From NCBI RefSeq assembly GCF_051535235.1, contig NZ_JBPPLZ010000004.1, positions 62,001 through 126,000 on the forward strand: 64,000 bases of DNA, written 5' to 3'. This document shows positions 38,865-47,904 of the stretch, one piece after another. Made by a program: the position numbers and the translations under genes. The stretch is from Nitrobacter sp051535235 (GTDB lineage: Bacteria; Pseudomonadota; Alphaproteobacteria; Rhizobiales; Xanthobacteraceae). Under the pieces are notes generated by a model that did not search any database, had not been told where the DNA came from, and saw only the letters and a list, made by a program, of their open reading frames with translations. Numbering within the stretch: position 1 is the first letter of the stretch; each line of letters opens with the position of its first letter.

Positions 38865-39254
38865 ATGGGTGTGGGTACGCTTGATCATTTCAACATCCGG
38901 ACCCGCAAGCTTGCCGAGACGGTACGCTTTTACGAGGAGATTCTCGGTTTGACCAAGGGCGATCGGCCGGACTTCGCGTTTCCCGGCGCGTGGCTGTACA
39001 GCGAGGGCAGGCCGGTGGTTCACCTCGTCGATATTTCACCGACGTCCGAGCCGCAGAAGCCGGATTCCGGTGTTGTTCATCACATCGCCTTCGCCAGCCG
39101 CGATTTCAGGGGCATGAAACAGCATCTGGAGTCCAAGGGCTTCGCTTTCAGGGCTCGCGAAGTCCCCGGCGGAGCCCTGTGGCAGATTTTCGTCAACGAC
39201 CCGAACGGGGTGATGATCGAACTGAACTACGATGCGGCGGCTGAACGGGAGTGA
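38865..39254 (+). CDS. VOC (glyoxalase/bleomycin-resistance fold) family protein
   Basis: 129-residue single-chain VOC protein. The two beta-alpha-beta-beta-beta units start at TLDHFNIRT (H8) and VVHHIAFASRD. Possible metal ligands are H8, the His in RPVVHLVD, the HH pair in the second half and the Glu in MIELNY. Members are glyoxalases, dioxygenases or lyases; the substrate is unknown. ATG at 38865 follows AGGAG; the longer frame upstream overlaps the intergenic region and is Arg-rich, unlike the family. Confidence 0.85.
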   Translation: MGVGTLDHFNIRTRKLAETVRFYEEILGLTKGDRPDFAFPGAWLYSEGRPVVHLVDISPTSEPQKPDSGVVHHIAFASRDFRGMKQHLESKGFAFRAREVPGGALWQIFVNDPNGVMIELNYDAAAERE

Positions 39255-39427
39255 CATCCGCTGCTTCGAGCCTGGACTTGCCGTTCGATTAGTCAAGCAG
39301 GGACGTTGACCGGGGTGAGGCGGGTAGCCATGTTGAGCCTGTTTCGCAACTTGTGATCCGATTCCAGCGTTTGCATCCCGGTGCGGCTGGCATTCTTGCT
39401 CTAGTGAGCCGATCCCGGAGTGATGAC

Positions 39428-40561
39428 TTGACTGTAACGCCGCAACAAGTTCTCGATCGCGTGGCTGGCGTTCTTTCTCCGCGCGGCGTGGCACTGACTG
39501 ACGCCGGCGTACTGTCGGAGATCGCCATTAACGGCGACAGGGTGTTTTTCTCCATCAATGTAGAGGCGTCGGAGACGGGCGCATGGGAGGGCATTCGCGC
39601 TCAGGCGGAGGCTGCCGTGCGTGCGATGCCCGGCGTGTCGGTTGCGATGGTTGCCTTGACTGCCGAACGCGAGCCTGGCAACGCCACCAATCCGCCGGCC
39701 CGGCGCGCGCAAGGGATTCCGCATGTGTCGGCACATCGTTCGCCGCAGAAGCCGCCAGAGTCGCCGATGTCGCGACAGGCGGACATTCCCGGCGTTGCCG
39801 CCGTTATTGCCGTTGCCTCCGGAAAAGGCGGCGTCGGCAAGTCGACGACCGCGCTCAATCTCGCGCTCGGTCTGCGGGCTCTCGGTTTGCGCGTTGGTCT
39901 GCTCGATGCGGACATCTACGGACCCTCGATGCCGAGGCTGACCGGTATTCGGGAAAAGCCGCAACTGAACGACGAAAAAAAAATGGTTCCGATCGAGCGT
40001 TTCGGTCTCGCGATCATGTCGGTCGGCTTTCTGATCGAGGAAGAAAGCGCGATGATCTGGCGCGGACCGATGGTGACGTCCGCCATCAGGCAGATGTTGC
40101 GGGATGTCGCCTGGGGCGAACTCGACGTGCTGGTCGTGGACATGCCGCCGGGGACCGGCGATGCGCAACTGACGCTGGCGCAATCCGTGCCGCTCAAGGG
40201 GGCCGTTATCGTTTCGACGCCGCAGGATTTGTCGCTGATTGATGCACGGCGCGGGCTGGCCATGTTCAGGAAGGTCAACGTGCCGGTTCTCGGCATCGTC
40301 GAAAACATGAGCTTTTTCCAGTGTCCGCATTGCGGCGCGCGAAGCGATATTTTTGGTCACGGCGGAGCGCGACATGAGGCGGAACGGCTGGGAGTACCGT
40401 TCCTCGGCGAAATCCCGCTCCACATGTCGATTCGCGAGACCTCGGATTCAGGCCATCCCGTGGTGGAGAGCGATCCCGACGGACCGCACGCGGCGATCTA
40501 CCGTACGATTGCCGGACATGTGCGCGACCGGCTTCAGGAGACGACCGCTACCGCCTGCTAG
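39428..40561 (+). CDS. mrp: Mrp/NBP35-family iron-sulfur cluster carrier ATPase (ApbC)
   Basis: 377-residue P-loop protein that binds and transfers Fe-S clusters. An N-terminal MIP18-like (DUF59) domain spans about residues 1-85, then a Pro-rich linker. The ATPase has the deviant Walker A SGKGGVGKSTT at about 131-141, VVDMPPGTGD for Walker B/switch, and the cluster-binding CPHC. TTG at 39428 is the preferred start: GGAG lies 7 nt upstream, and the resulting N-terminus (LTVTPQQVLD) matches where the family begins. A GTG at 39404 is the alternative. Confidence 0.92.
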   Translation: MTVTPQQVLDRVAGVLSPRGVALTDAGVLSEIAINGDRVFFSINVEASETGAWEGIRAQAEAAVRAMPGVSVAMVALTAEREPGNATNPPARRAQGIPHVSAHRSPQKPPESPMSRQADIPGVAAVIAVASGKGGVGKSTTALNLALGLRALGLRVGLLDADIYGPSMPRLTGIREKPQLNDEKKMVPIERFGLAIMSVGFLIEEESAMIWRGPMVTSAIRQMLRDVAWGELDVLVVDMPPGTGDAQLTLAQSVPLKGAVIVSTPQDLSLIDARRGLAMFRKVNVPVLGIVENMSFFQCPHCGARSDIFGHGGARHEAERLGVPFLGEIPLHMSIRETSDSGHPVVESDPDGPHAAIYRTIAGHVRDRLQETTATAC

Positions 40562-40659
40562 GGGTCAGATCTGACAGTCGCATTCCGGTGTAGCAGGCGT
40601 TCTTGCAAATGTCGGGAATCAAGGATTACTCGCAGATATGGATGTCTGGTGGAGTTTTT

Positions 40660-40674
40660 GGATTTGACATTCGC
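40660..40674 (+). repeat. 15-bp dispersed motif GGATTTGACATTCGC, copy 2
   Basis: Identical to the copies near 38563 and 55955. Here it lies 133 bp upstream of the TRAP binding-protein ATG, pointing toward it. A partial inverted copy (GAGAATGTCAATT) follows about 27 nt later, so the site may form a dyad. The rest of the 246-bp gap after mrp also holds a perfect TCAGATCTGA palindrome at 40566-40575. Confidence 0.6.
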
Positions 40675-40807
40675 CTTTCGCGTTCGCTGCAAATCGGGTG
40701 GAGAATGTCAATTATTCGACTGCAGCCCGGTTTCGCCGGAGCCGTCTGCAACCGTACGCAGGATTCAAAAACCTTCCCACAAAACGTTCCTCACAAGGAG
40801 TGCCTGA

Positions 40808-41896
40808 ATGAAACGCCGTGATTTTTTGAAGGTCTCAGCAGCCGGTGCCGCCGCGGCAGCCGTCGCCTCGCCGGCAATCGCGCAATCGGCGCCCGAGATC
40901 AAGTGGCGGATGACGTCGAGTTTTCCGAAGTCGCTCGATACGATCTATGGCGCCGCTGAATTTTTCGCGAAGCAGGTCGCGGAAATGACCGACAACAAGT
41001 TTCAAATCCAGCTTTTCGCTGCCGGAGAAATTGTCCCGGGATTGCAGGCGCTCGATGCGACGGCCAACGATACGGTCGAGATGAGCCACACGGTTTCCTA
41101 TTATTATGTCGGAAAGGATCCGACCTTTGCGGTTTTCGCGTCCGTGCCGTTTGGGCTCAACGCACGTCAGCAGAATTCCTGGCTCGATCAGGGCGGAGGG
41201 AATGAACTCGCCAATGAGTTCTTCAAGAAGTTCGGCGTCATCGGCTTTCCCTGCGGCAATACCGGCACGCAGATGGGCGGCTGGTTCCGCAAGGAGATCA
41301 AGACGGTCGCCGACCTGTCGGGCCTGAAGATGCGTATTGGCGGCATCGCCGGGCAGGTGCTTCAGAAGGTTGGTGTCGTGCCGCAACAACTTGCAGGTGG
41401 CGACGTCTATCCTTCGCTGGAAAAGGGCACGATCGACGCGGCCGAGTGGGTCGGCCCCTACGACGATGAAAGGCTGGGTTTTCAGAAGGTCGCGAAATAC
41501 TACTACTATCCCGGCTTCTGGGAGGGCGGCCCTACGGTTCACGCATTCTGCAATCTCGAAAAGTGGAATACCTTGCCGAAGACCTACCAGACGATCGTGA
41601 TGAATGCGGCGGCGAACGCCAACACCTGGATGACGGCTCGCTACGACATGCAGAATCCCGCCGCGCTCAAGCGTCTCGTCGCAGGCGGCACCCAACTGCG
41701 GCCGTTCAACAACGAGATCCTCGAAGCGTGTCTGAAAGCCACCAACGAGTTGTGGGGCGAGATATCGGCGAAGAATCCCGAATTCAAGAAGGCGATCGAT
41801 ACGATGCAGGCCTATCGCTCGGACGAATACCTGTGGTGGCAGGTGGCCGAATATACCTACGACAGCTTCATGATCCGCTCGCGCACCCGCGGCTGA
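40808..41896 (+). CDS. TRAP transporter substrate-binding protein (DctP/TakP type)
   Basis: 362-residue periplasmic binding protein. It begins with a Tat-type signal (MKRRDFLKVSAAGAAAA, cleavage probably after SPAIA at about residue 25). The body matches the TRAP solute-receptor fold, with the substrate Arg region LKMRIGG near 177 and the QLAGGDVYPSLEKGTIDAAEWVGP signature near 194-217. The TakP branch binds 2-oxo acids such as pyruvate, often as dimers; the ligand here is inferred at best. Its permease genes lie downstream but on the opposite strand, ending 27 bp away. Confidence 0.92.
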   Translation: MKRRDFLKVSAAGAAAAAVASPAIAQSAPEIKWRMTSSFPKSLDTIYGAAEFFAKQVAEMTDNKFQIQLFAAGEIVPGLQALDATANDTVEMSHTVSYYYVGKDPTFAVFASVPFGLNARQQNSWLDQGGGNELANEFFKKFGVIGFPCGNTGTQMGGWFRKEIKTVADLSGLKMRIGGIAGQVLQKVGVVPQQLAGGDVYPSLEKGTIDAAEWVGPYDDERLGFQKVAKYYYYPGFWEGGPTVHAFCNLEKWNTLPKTYQTIVMNAAANANTWMTARYDMQNPAALKRLVAGGTQLRPFNNEILEACLKATNELWGEISAKNPEFKKAIDTMQAYRSDEYLWWQVAEYTYDSFMIRSRTRG

Positions 41897-41923
41897 AGGC
41901 GCGGCCACCTGGCATGCAGCACT

Positions 41924-43534
41924 CTATTGCTGTGGTTTCGGCGGTGGACCTAAATCGAGCGGCGCGACGTCGATATCGGGGACCTCGATCCTGATCTTGT
42001 CGAGATCGACGGTCGCCGGTTTGCCGAGTAGCCCCGTTACGGTTGCGGGGAACGCGATCACGAGCACGACCATGATGATCTGCAATCCGATCCAGGGTAC
42101 GGCGCCCCAGTAGATGTCGGAGCTTTTCACCTCGCGCGGCGCCACTCCGCGCAGGTAAAACAGCGCGAAACCGAACGGAGGATGCAGGAACGAGGTCTGC
42201 ATGTTGACGCAGATCATGACGCCGAACCAGATCAGAGCGGCGTCCGCGCCGACGATCGGAGCGAGAAGCTTCTGCGCAACCGGGGCGATCATCGGCAGGA
42301 TGATGAAGGCGATCTCGAAGAAATCGAGGAAAAATGCCAGGAAGAAGATGAAAACGTTGATGAAGGCGAGAAAGCCCCACACCCCGCCTGGCAACGACGT
42401 CAGCAGATGTTCGAGCCATTCGCCGCCGGATACCCCGAGAAACACCACGGAGAAACAGGTCGAGCCGATCAGGATGAACGTCACCATGGTGGTGAGGCGC
42501 ATCGTCGACTGATAGCCCTGTTTGATGAGGTCCCGAAGGCTGGGAATGCGGACGGCTTCCAGGCAAATCCACACGACGGCAAGATAGGTGAGGGCGAAGG
42601 CGATCCTGAAGACCGGTCCTTCTGCTATGAAGATTCCCACAAGCGTGCCGATGCCGCCGGCGATCGCGCCGACAATCAGGACTTTTCGGCCGGTGGTGCT
42701 GAAATCCTTGTGGTGGATGGCCGCAAGAACGATCGCGCCGACGGCGCCCATGGCTCCCGCTTCCGTCGGAGTGGCCAGCCCCATCATCATGGTGCCGAGC
42801 ACGACGAAGATCAGGACAGCGGAGGGAATGATGCCCATCAGGCATTTGCGCCAGAGCGGCCAGCCGGTGAGCGTGCGGAATTCCTTCGGTACCGGCGGAA
42901 CGTGATCGGGCTTGAAGATGCCGAGCAGGAAGGTGTAGCCGGCGAACAGCACGATCTGGAACAGCGAAGGTCCCCACGCGCCGAGATACATGTCGCCGAC
43001 CGACTTTCCGAGCTGGTCGGCGAGAACGATCAGCACCAGCGACGGCGGGACCAATTGGGTGATGGTGCCGGATGCCGCCAGCACGCCGGTGATGTAGCGC
43101 GTGTTGTAGCCGTAGCGCATCATCACCGGCATCGAGATCAGCGCCATGGCGATCACCTGCGCAGCGACCGTGCCGGTGATGGCGCCAAGAATGAATCCGA
43201 CAAGAATGACCGAATATCCGAGGCCGCCGCGGATCGGTCCGAACAACTGGCCCATCGAGTCGAGCATGTCCTCCGCGAGGCCGCAGCGCTCCAGCACCGA
43301 TCCCATGAAGGTGAAAAACGGAATCGCAAGCAGCAGCTCGTTGGACAGCACGCTGCCGAACACGCGCCCCGGAATGGCCTGAAGGAAATTCAGGTCGAAG
43401 AAGCCGAGATGGATCGCGAGGAAGCCGAACGAGAGTCCGACCGCAGCCAGCGTGAAGGCTACCGGAAAGCCGATCAACATCGCCAGAACCAGCCCGCCGA
43501 ACATCATCGGCGGCATCATCTGGAGCGTAATCAT
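41924..43534 (-). CDS. TRAP transporter large permease (DctM)
   Basis: 536-residue inner-membrane protein with about 13 hydrophobic helices, longer than the usual 430 because of an inserted segment in the middle (about residues 290-340, near the IVGAIAGGIGTLVGIF helix) typical of TakM-like permeases. Conserved stretches include ELLLAIPFFTFMGSVLE, GAITGTVAAQVIAM and ATPTEAGAMGAVGA. It uses the ion gradient to import the solute delivered by the binding protein. The ATG overlaps the dctQ stop by 4 nt (ATGA). The other long frame over this region is an out-of-frame shadow rich in Arg and His. Confidence 0.94.
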   Translation of the reverse strand: MITLQMMPPMMFGGLVLAMLIGFPVAFTLAAVGLSFGFLAIHLGFFDLNFLQAIPGRVFGSVLSNELLLAIPFFTFMGSVLERCGLAEDMLDSMGQLFGPIRGGLGYSVILVGFILGAITGTVAAQVIAMALISMPVMMRYGYNTRYITGVLAASGTITQLVPPSLVLIVLADQLGKSVGDMYLGAWGPSLFQIVLFAGYTFLLGIFKPDHVPPVPKEFRTLTGWPLWRKCLMGIIPSAVLIFVVLGTMMMGLATPTEAGAMGAVGAIVLAAIHHKDFSTTGRKVLIVGAIAGGIGTLVGIFIAEGPVFRIAFALTYLAVVWICLEAVRIPSLRDLIKQGYQSTMRLTTMVTFILIGSTCFSVVFLGVSGGEWLEHLLTSLPGGVWGFLAFINVFIFFLAFFLDFFEIAFIILPMIAPVAQKLLAPIVGADAALIWFGVMICVNMQTSFLHPPFGFALFYLRGVAPREVKSSDIYWGAVPWIGLQIIMVVLVIAFPATVTGLLGKPATVDLDKIRIEVPDIDVAPLDLGPPPKPQQ

Positions 43535-44070
43535 TGGGTCGGTCTCTCATACGTCGTATCGAGCGTGACGACGCCGAGCAGTGCCGCGATGCGCTTGATC
43601 ACCTCCGAGACACCCTGAAGTGCAAGCATCACGAAACCGGCGGGGATGACGAGCTTGATCGGCCAGCGAACCAGGCCGCCGGCATTCCCCGACATTTCGC
43701 CGACCGCGTAGGACTGCATGAAGAACGGCCACGACAGGTAGCTCAGCAACAGGCAGGCCGGAATCAGAAGGAACAGCGTGCCGAGGAGGTCGAGCCAGAG
43801 CTTGCCGCGCTCGGAGAGAAACAAATAGAAGATTTCGACGCGGACATGCTCGTTGCGTTTGAAGGTGTAGGACGCACCGAACATCACGAGTACGGCGAAC
43901 ATGTACCACTGCAGTTCGAGCCAGCCATTCGAGCTGTAGCCGAATGCATATCGGATCATCGCATTGCCGGCGCTCACCAGAACGGCGAGCAGCACGAGGA
44001 TATTGCAGACGTACCCGATCTTTTCGTTGAGCTGGTCGATGGCCGCGCTCAAGGCCAGAAACGGACGCAT
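43531..44070 (-). CDS. TRAP transporter small permease (DctQ)
   Basis: 179-residue four-helix membrane protein that pairs with the large permease. The family motifs GWLELQWYMFAVLVMFGASY and KRNEHVRVEIFY are present, with the usual helix hairpins at about residues 20-40, 50-70, 90-115 and 140-160. The ATG at 44070 is preceded by AGGAGG at 5 nt; the GTG codon directly before it is therefore not needed as start. It forms an operon with the large permease. Confidence 0.92.
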   Translation of the reverse strand: MRPFLALSAAIDQLNEKIGYVCNILVLLAVLVSAGNAMIRYAFGYSSNGWLELQWYMFAVLVMFGASYTFKRNEHVRVEIFYLFLSERGKLWLDLLGTLFLLIPACLLLSYLSWPFFMQSYAVGEMSGNAGGLVRWPIKLVIPAGFVMLALQGVSEVIKRIAALLGVVTLDTTYERPTQ

Positions 44071-44319
44071 CACATCCTCCTCGCGACCCGCCGCGATTTT
44101 GGAAGCCGGACTGCAGACCAGCAGGGCTCACGCAAGCAGGACAGGGTAGGCGGCGCGCCGCGACGTTTCGGCGCTTCCCCGGAGTGGAGCGGACCGCGGG
44201 ACTGCGCTACCATGAAGCCGGCGCACCATTCCAGCGCCGGGCTGCCGTCGTCAACCGGAGGCTTGTTGATATCGGGGGAGTATAGAGCGGCACACACGCC
44301 GTCCGGGAGGCTTGTCTGC

Positions 44320-45351
44320 CTAGCCGCCGGTTACGCTCATGTGTCGGCTTACGCTCGGGCGGTTGTGGCGGTCGATGATGAAGTCATGACCTTTCGGCTT
44401 CAGACCGATGGCTCGATCGATGGTTTCGTACAGCAGATCGTCGCTGGCGGATGCGCGCAGCGGCCGGCGCAGGTCCGAGGCGTCTTCATGACCGAGGCAG
44501 GTGTGCAGGGTGCCCGTGCAGGTGATGCGGACGCGGTTGCAGGACTCGCAGAAATTGTGGGTCATCGGCGTGATGAAGCCGAGTTTCCCTCCGGTCTCGC
44601 TGACCCGGACGTAGCGGGCAGGGCCGCCCGTGCTGTCATCCACGTCGGTGAGAGTGTACTGGCTGGCGAGCCGCGCCCGCACCATCGACAGCGGCAGGTA
44701 CTGGTCGGTGCGGGACTGTCCGATGTCGCCCATCGGCATGACCTCGATGAGGGTCAGCGCCATGCCTCGGCCGTGAGCCCATTCCATCAGAGCGGGGATT
44801 TCATCTTCGTTGAGGTTTTTGAGCGCGACCGCGTTGATCTTCACAGCAAGGCCGGCGGTTTGCGCCGCATCGATGCCGGCCATGACCTTCTGCATGTCGC
44901 CCCAGCGCGTGATCTCGCGAAACTTGGCCGGATCGAGCGTATCGAGCGACACGTTGATCCGTCGCACGCCGCAATCCTTCAGCTCAGAGGCGAAACGGGC
45001 CAGTTGCGATCCGTTGGTCGTGAGCGTCAGTTCGTTCAGCGCGCCGGTCTGGAGGTGACGCGACAGTGAATGGAATAGCGACATCACGTTACGGCGCACT
45101 AGCGGCTCGCCACCGGTCAGCCGCAACTTGCGCACGCCCTTGGCGATGAACGCCGAGCACAGACGGTCGAGCTCTTCGAGCGTCAGCAGGTCAACCTTCG
45201 GCAGGAACGTCATGTCCTCGGACATGCAATAGAAGCAGCGAAGATCGCAGCGATCCGTGACCGATACGCGCAAATAGCTGATGGAACGGCCAAACGGGTC
45301 GACCATTTTCCGGGAGCTCGAAACCTCGGAGAGGGCAGAAGAACCGGTCAT
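44320..45351 (-). CDS. moaA: GTP 3',8-cyclase, molybdenum cofactor biosynthesis
   Basis: 343-residue radical SAM enzyme for the first step of molybdopterin synthesis. The N-terminal cluster motif is CDLRCFYC, and the C-terminal GTP-binding cluster uses CESCNRVRITC plus a Cys further on. The protein ends in the conserved double glycine (VTGG). LTGGEPLVRR is the SAM-binding GGE motif. ATG at 45351. No other moa genes are adjacent; the product would be needed by the CoxL-type hydroxylase in this window. Confidence 0.96.
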   Translation of the reverse strand: MTGSSALSEVSSSRKMVDPFGRSISYLRVSVTDRCDLRCFYCMSEDMTFLPKVDLLTLEELDRLCSAFIAKGVRKLRLTGGEPLVRRNVMSLFHSLSRHLQTGALNELTLTTNGSQLARFASELKDCGVRRINVSLDTLDPAKFREITRWGDMQKVMAGIDAAQTAGLAVKINAVALKNLNEDEIPALMEWAHGRGMALTLIEVMPMGDIGQSRTDQYLPLSMVRARLASQYTLTDVDDSTGGPARYVRVSETGGKLGFITPMTHNFCESCNRVRITCTGTLHTCLGHEDASDLRRPLRASASDDLLYETIDRAIGLKPKGHDFIIDRHNRPSVSRHMSVTGG

Positions 45352-45465
45352 TCAATTTGCCTTGTCGCAACGGCAAGCGGCGCCTATCCCGCAATGTAGG
45401 CAGATTGCAGCTACCATACAATGCGCAATGCGCTAAGGTTTGTGTTTGTTGCAGTGCGTAAGAAG

Positions 45466-45927
45466 TTAACGGTCCGGGGCGGGTGCCGAAACTGCGGCCG
45501 GTTCAGGGAAAGGCGAGGCTGCCGGAGCAGCGGCGGCCGCCTTGGGCGCGCGTCGTTTGCGGGGCTTTTTCCGGACAGGTTTCGCCGGCGCGACCGGCTG
45601 CAGTTCACCGACCACCGGGTTGGGATCGGCCGTCGTGATCGCGGGGGATGTCAAATCGCCGGGCTGATGCGTCACCTGAACCGGCACTGTCAAAGGTTGA
45701 TAGTTGGCCAGCGTATAGGACACGCTGAAGCCTTCGGCGGCCGGGACCTCCACCGAGCAGGGGGTCTTGCAGGACTGTCCCTGCGACGTCCGGGCCTCCG
45801 CGCCCGAGGGCACCGAGTCCAGCTCAACCGTTACCTTAGGTGGCGCAGGCTTGAACGCGTCAGGCGAAAACGAGGAACAGCCGGCCAGACTGACGCCTGC
45901 CACGGCGATCACGATAAACCGGCGCAT
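45466..45927 (-). CDS. Lipoprotein with PEGA-like domain and basic Ala/Pro tail
   Basis: 153 residues. A lipoprotein signal with lipobox LAGC (Cys at residue 17) is followed by a PEGA-like beta domain (about 30-90) containing SVPSGAEARTSQGQSCKTPC and ANYQPLTVPVQV. The last 45 residues are low-complexity: a KPVRKKPRKRR basic cluster and then Ala/Pro runs. The basic tail may contact peptidoglycan or other anionic polymer; this is inference. Expected location is a membrane anchor facing the periplasm. Stands alone between moaA and gph on the same strand. Confidence 0.75.
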   Translation of the reverse strand: MRRFIVIAVAGVSLAGCSSFSPDAFKPAPPKVTVELDSVPSGAEARTSQGQSCKTPCSVEVPAAEGFSVSYTLANYQPLTVPVQVTHQPGDLTSPAITTADPNPVVGELQPVAPAKPVRKKPRKRRAPKAAAAAPAASPFPEPAAVSAPAPDR

Positions 45928-46090
45928 GTTCGATCAATCCGTCCCTTGCGGTTGCGGCGAGCCGCCGCAGCCTCCCCCGCACGGACCATAGAAGTGTGAC
46001 AAGGCTGTCGCAATACCGCTGATCGCCCTTGTTGAAGGGCTGTTCATAGCCGTAACCAGCGGCGTTGTTATTTATAGCAAAATCAGCAAT

Positions 46091-46780
46091 TTACGTCAGT
46101 GCCGAGGCACGAAGGGCGATGACCGCTTCCGGCAGTTCCCTCATATGCGCAACGAGGCGGTCGGGCTTGAGTTCTGCGATTGGAACTTCAGTATAGCCGA
46201 ACTCGACCCCGATCACGGGAATGCTGGCCCGGCGCGCCACTCCGATATCGGGGCCCGCATCGCCCACCATGATCGTGGTCTCGGGACGGCCACCGGCTCG
46301 CGCGATTGTCTGCAGCAGAATAGCCGGATCCGGCTTGGATACGCCGAAGGTGTCGCCGCCGCAGATCGCGGCAAAGCGCGGGCTCAAATCCAATTGATCG
46401 AGCAGTTGTTTCGCGAGCGCTTCCAGCTTGTTGGTGCAGACCGCGAAGCGATATCCTCGCGTCGCCAGGTCGTCGAGCGCCTCGATGAGCCCGTCGAACG
46501 GGCGGGATTCGTCGGCGATATGCGCCGTGTAGTAGTCGATGAAGTCGCCCATCATCCGCGTGATGTCATCAACCGTCGCGGGGTGATCCTCGTGTTCGAG
46601 GCCGCGCTCGATCATGCGCCGAACTCCCGCGCCGATCATCGAGCGGGCCGTCGGCAAAGATAGCGCGGGCAGGCCTTCGCGATTCAAAACGAAGTTCAGC
46701 GCAGCGGCGAGATCTGGTGCGGTATCGACCAGCGTCCCGTCGAGGTCGAAGACGACCAGGGGGGAGGGTGAAGACGTCAT
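46091..46780 (-). CDS. gph: Phosphoglycolate phosphatase (HAD superfamily)
   Basis: 229-residue HAD phosphatase. Motif I is VVFDLDGTLVDTAPD (nucleophile D11), motif II is in CTNK, motif III is the Lys in GVSKPDPAI, and motif IV is MVGDAGPDI. A helical cap lies between about residues 20 and 85. The sequence fits Gph, which clears 2-phosphoglycolate, although HAD substrate calls are often loose. ATG at 46780. It is divergent from rpiA. Confidence 0.85.
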   Translation of the reverse strand: MTSSPSPLVVFDLDGTLVDTAPDLAAALNFVLNREGLPALSLPTARSMIGAGVRRMIERGLEHEDHPATVDDITRMMGDFIDYYTAHIADESRPFDGLIEALDDLATRGYRFAVCTNKLEALAKQLLDQLDLSPRFAAICGGDTFGVSKPDPAILLQTIARAGGRPETTIMVGDAGPDIGVARRASIPVIGVEFGYTEVPIAELKPDRLVAHMRELPEAVIALRASALT

Positions 46781-47183
46781 GGTGGCGGATCGGTACCTTC
46801 CTTCAATCGGACATGCAAGGGCGACGTGCGAAGCGGAGATCGAAGCTGCCGAAAACGCCGGTTGGCCCTGTTCCTTACAGCCGAACGACGCTAGTGTGAT
46901 GTGGGTTAGGCTCGGAAGTTCGCTCTTTTTCTTTGCAAGTCTTTCCTGTCTGCAAATTCTTCAAGTGAACTTCTAAACCTAAACCATGCTGGAATCACAA
47001 ATTTGCCGGCGTTCCGACCGACATGTCCTTGCGGCAACCCTTGACGCGGGCTTCGGAATCAACGGGATGCCAGCAACTCCACACTTGGTGCGGATTCGGG
47101 AGTTTGCCTGACCGACCCGCTCGGTGGCGACTCACCTGAAAACGCCTCGCCGGACAGGCGGACTGCGTAAAATCGAGGTCGGA
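46781..47183. other. 403-bp gene-free region between divergent gph and rpiA
   Basis: No credible gene, RNA or repeat was found here. The middle part (about 46900-47000) is clearly AT-richer than its surroundings and probably carries the divergent promoters. Short open frames in the region have no family resemblance or ribosome site. Confidence 0.4.
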
Positions 47184-47903
47184 ATGACGTTGGATGAATT
47201 GAAAAGACAGGCTGCCGCCCGTGCGCTTGAATATGTCCAGGACGGCATGAAACTGGGTCTGGGAACGGGATCGACCGCCAGGCACTTTGTCGAGCTTCTG
47301 GGTGAGCGCGTTCGGGATGGGCTGAAGGTCGTCGGCGTGCCGACGTCCGAAGCAACGCGAGCCGACGCGGAGCGGTGCCGTATTCCGCTGACCACCCTGG
47401 ACGATCTCGACCGGCTCGATCTGACGGTCGATGGCGCCGACGAAATCGATCCAGACCTGAATCTGATCAAGGGCGGCGGCGGGGCGCTCCTGCGCGAGAA
47501 GATCGTGGCTGCGGCCTCGGAGCGCATGATCGTGATCGCGGACGAGACGAAATGGGTGGCAAGACTCGGCCGCTTTCCCCTTCCGATCGAGGTCATTCCG
47601 TTCGGGCTCGCGGCGACGCGACGCGCGATTGCCGAGGCGTTCGAGAAAGCCGGAGCTTCCGGTCAAATGGTCGTCAGAAAGGGACCCGACGGCCATGCTT
47701 TCGTCACCGATGGCGGCCACTGGATTTTCGATGCCGATCTCGGGCAAATACCCGATGCCGCCCATCTGGCCAGATTGTTGAATCCGATACCTGGCGTCGT
47801 CGAGCACGGGTTGTTCATTGGCATGGCGAGCGTTGCGATGTTGGCGGGCGCACAAGGAATTCGTGTTGTTGAGCGGCCGTCGAGCCGCAACCAGGAGAGT
47901 TGA
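47184..47903 (+). CDS. rpiA: Ribose-5-phosphate isomerase A
   Basis: 239-residue enzyme interconverting ribose-5-phosphate and ribulose-5-phosphate in the pentose phosphate and Calvin pathways. The phosphate loop is GLGTGSTARHF, the catalytic region is DGADEIDPDLNLIKGGGGALLREK, and GVVEHGLFIGMA is near the C-terminus. ATG at 47184 (MTLDELKR) is preceded by GAGG at about 5 nt. It is followed after 1 nt by the DUF2059 gene and then by gor, so the three look like one transcript. Confidence 0.95.
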   Translation: MTLDELKRQAAARALEYVQDGMKLGLGTGSTARHFVELLGERVRDGLKVVGVPTSEATRADAERCRIPLTTLDDLDRLDLTVDGADEIDPDLNLIKGGGGALLREKIVAAASERMIVIADETKWVARLGRFPLPIEVIPFGLAATRRAIAEAFEKAGASGQMVVRKGPDGHAFVTDGGHWIFDADLGQIPDAAHLARLLNPIPGVVEHGLFIGMASVAMLAGAQGIRVVERPSSRNQES

Positions 47904-47904
47904 G

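Noticed and set aside
41868..43550. Second long minus-strand frame over the TRAP large permease
   Set aside because: It is shifted by one base from the permease frame and reads as Arg/His-rich sequence without membrane helices.
46025..46040. GCCCTT-GTTG-AAGGGC hairpin between the lipoprotein and gph genes
   Set aside because: A 6-bp stem with no T run on either strand; too weak to call a terminator.
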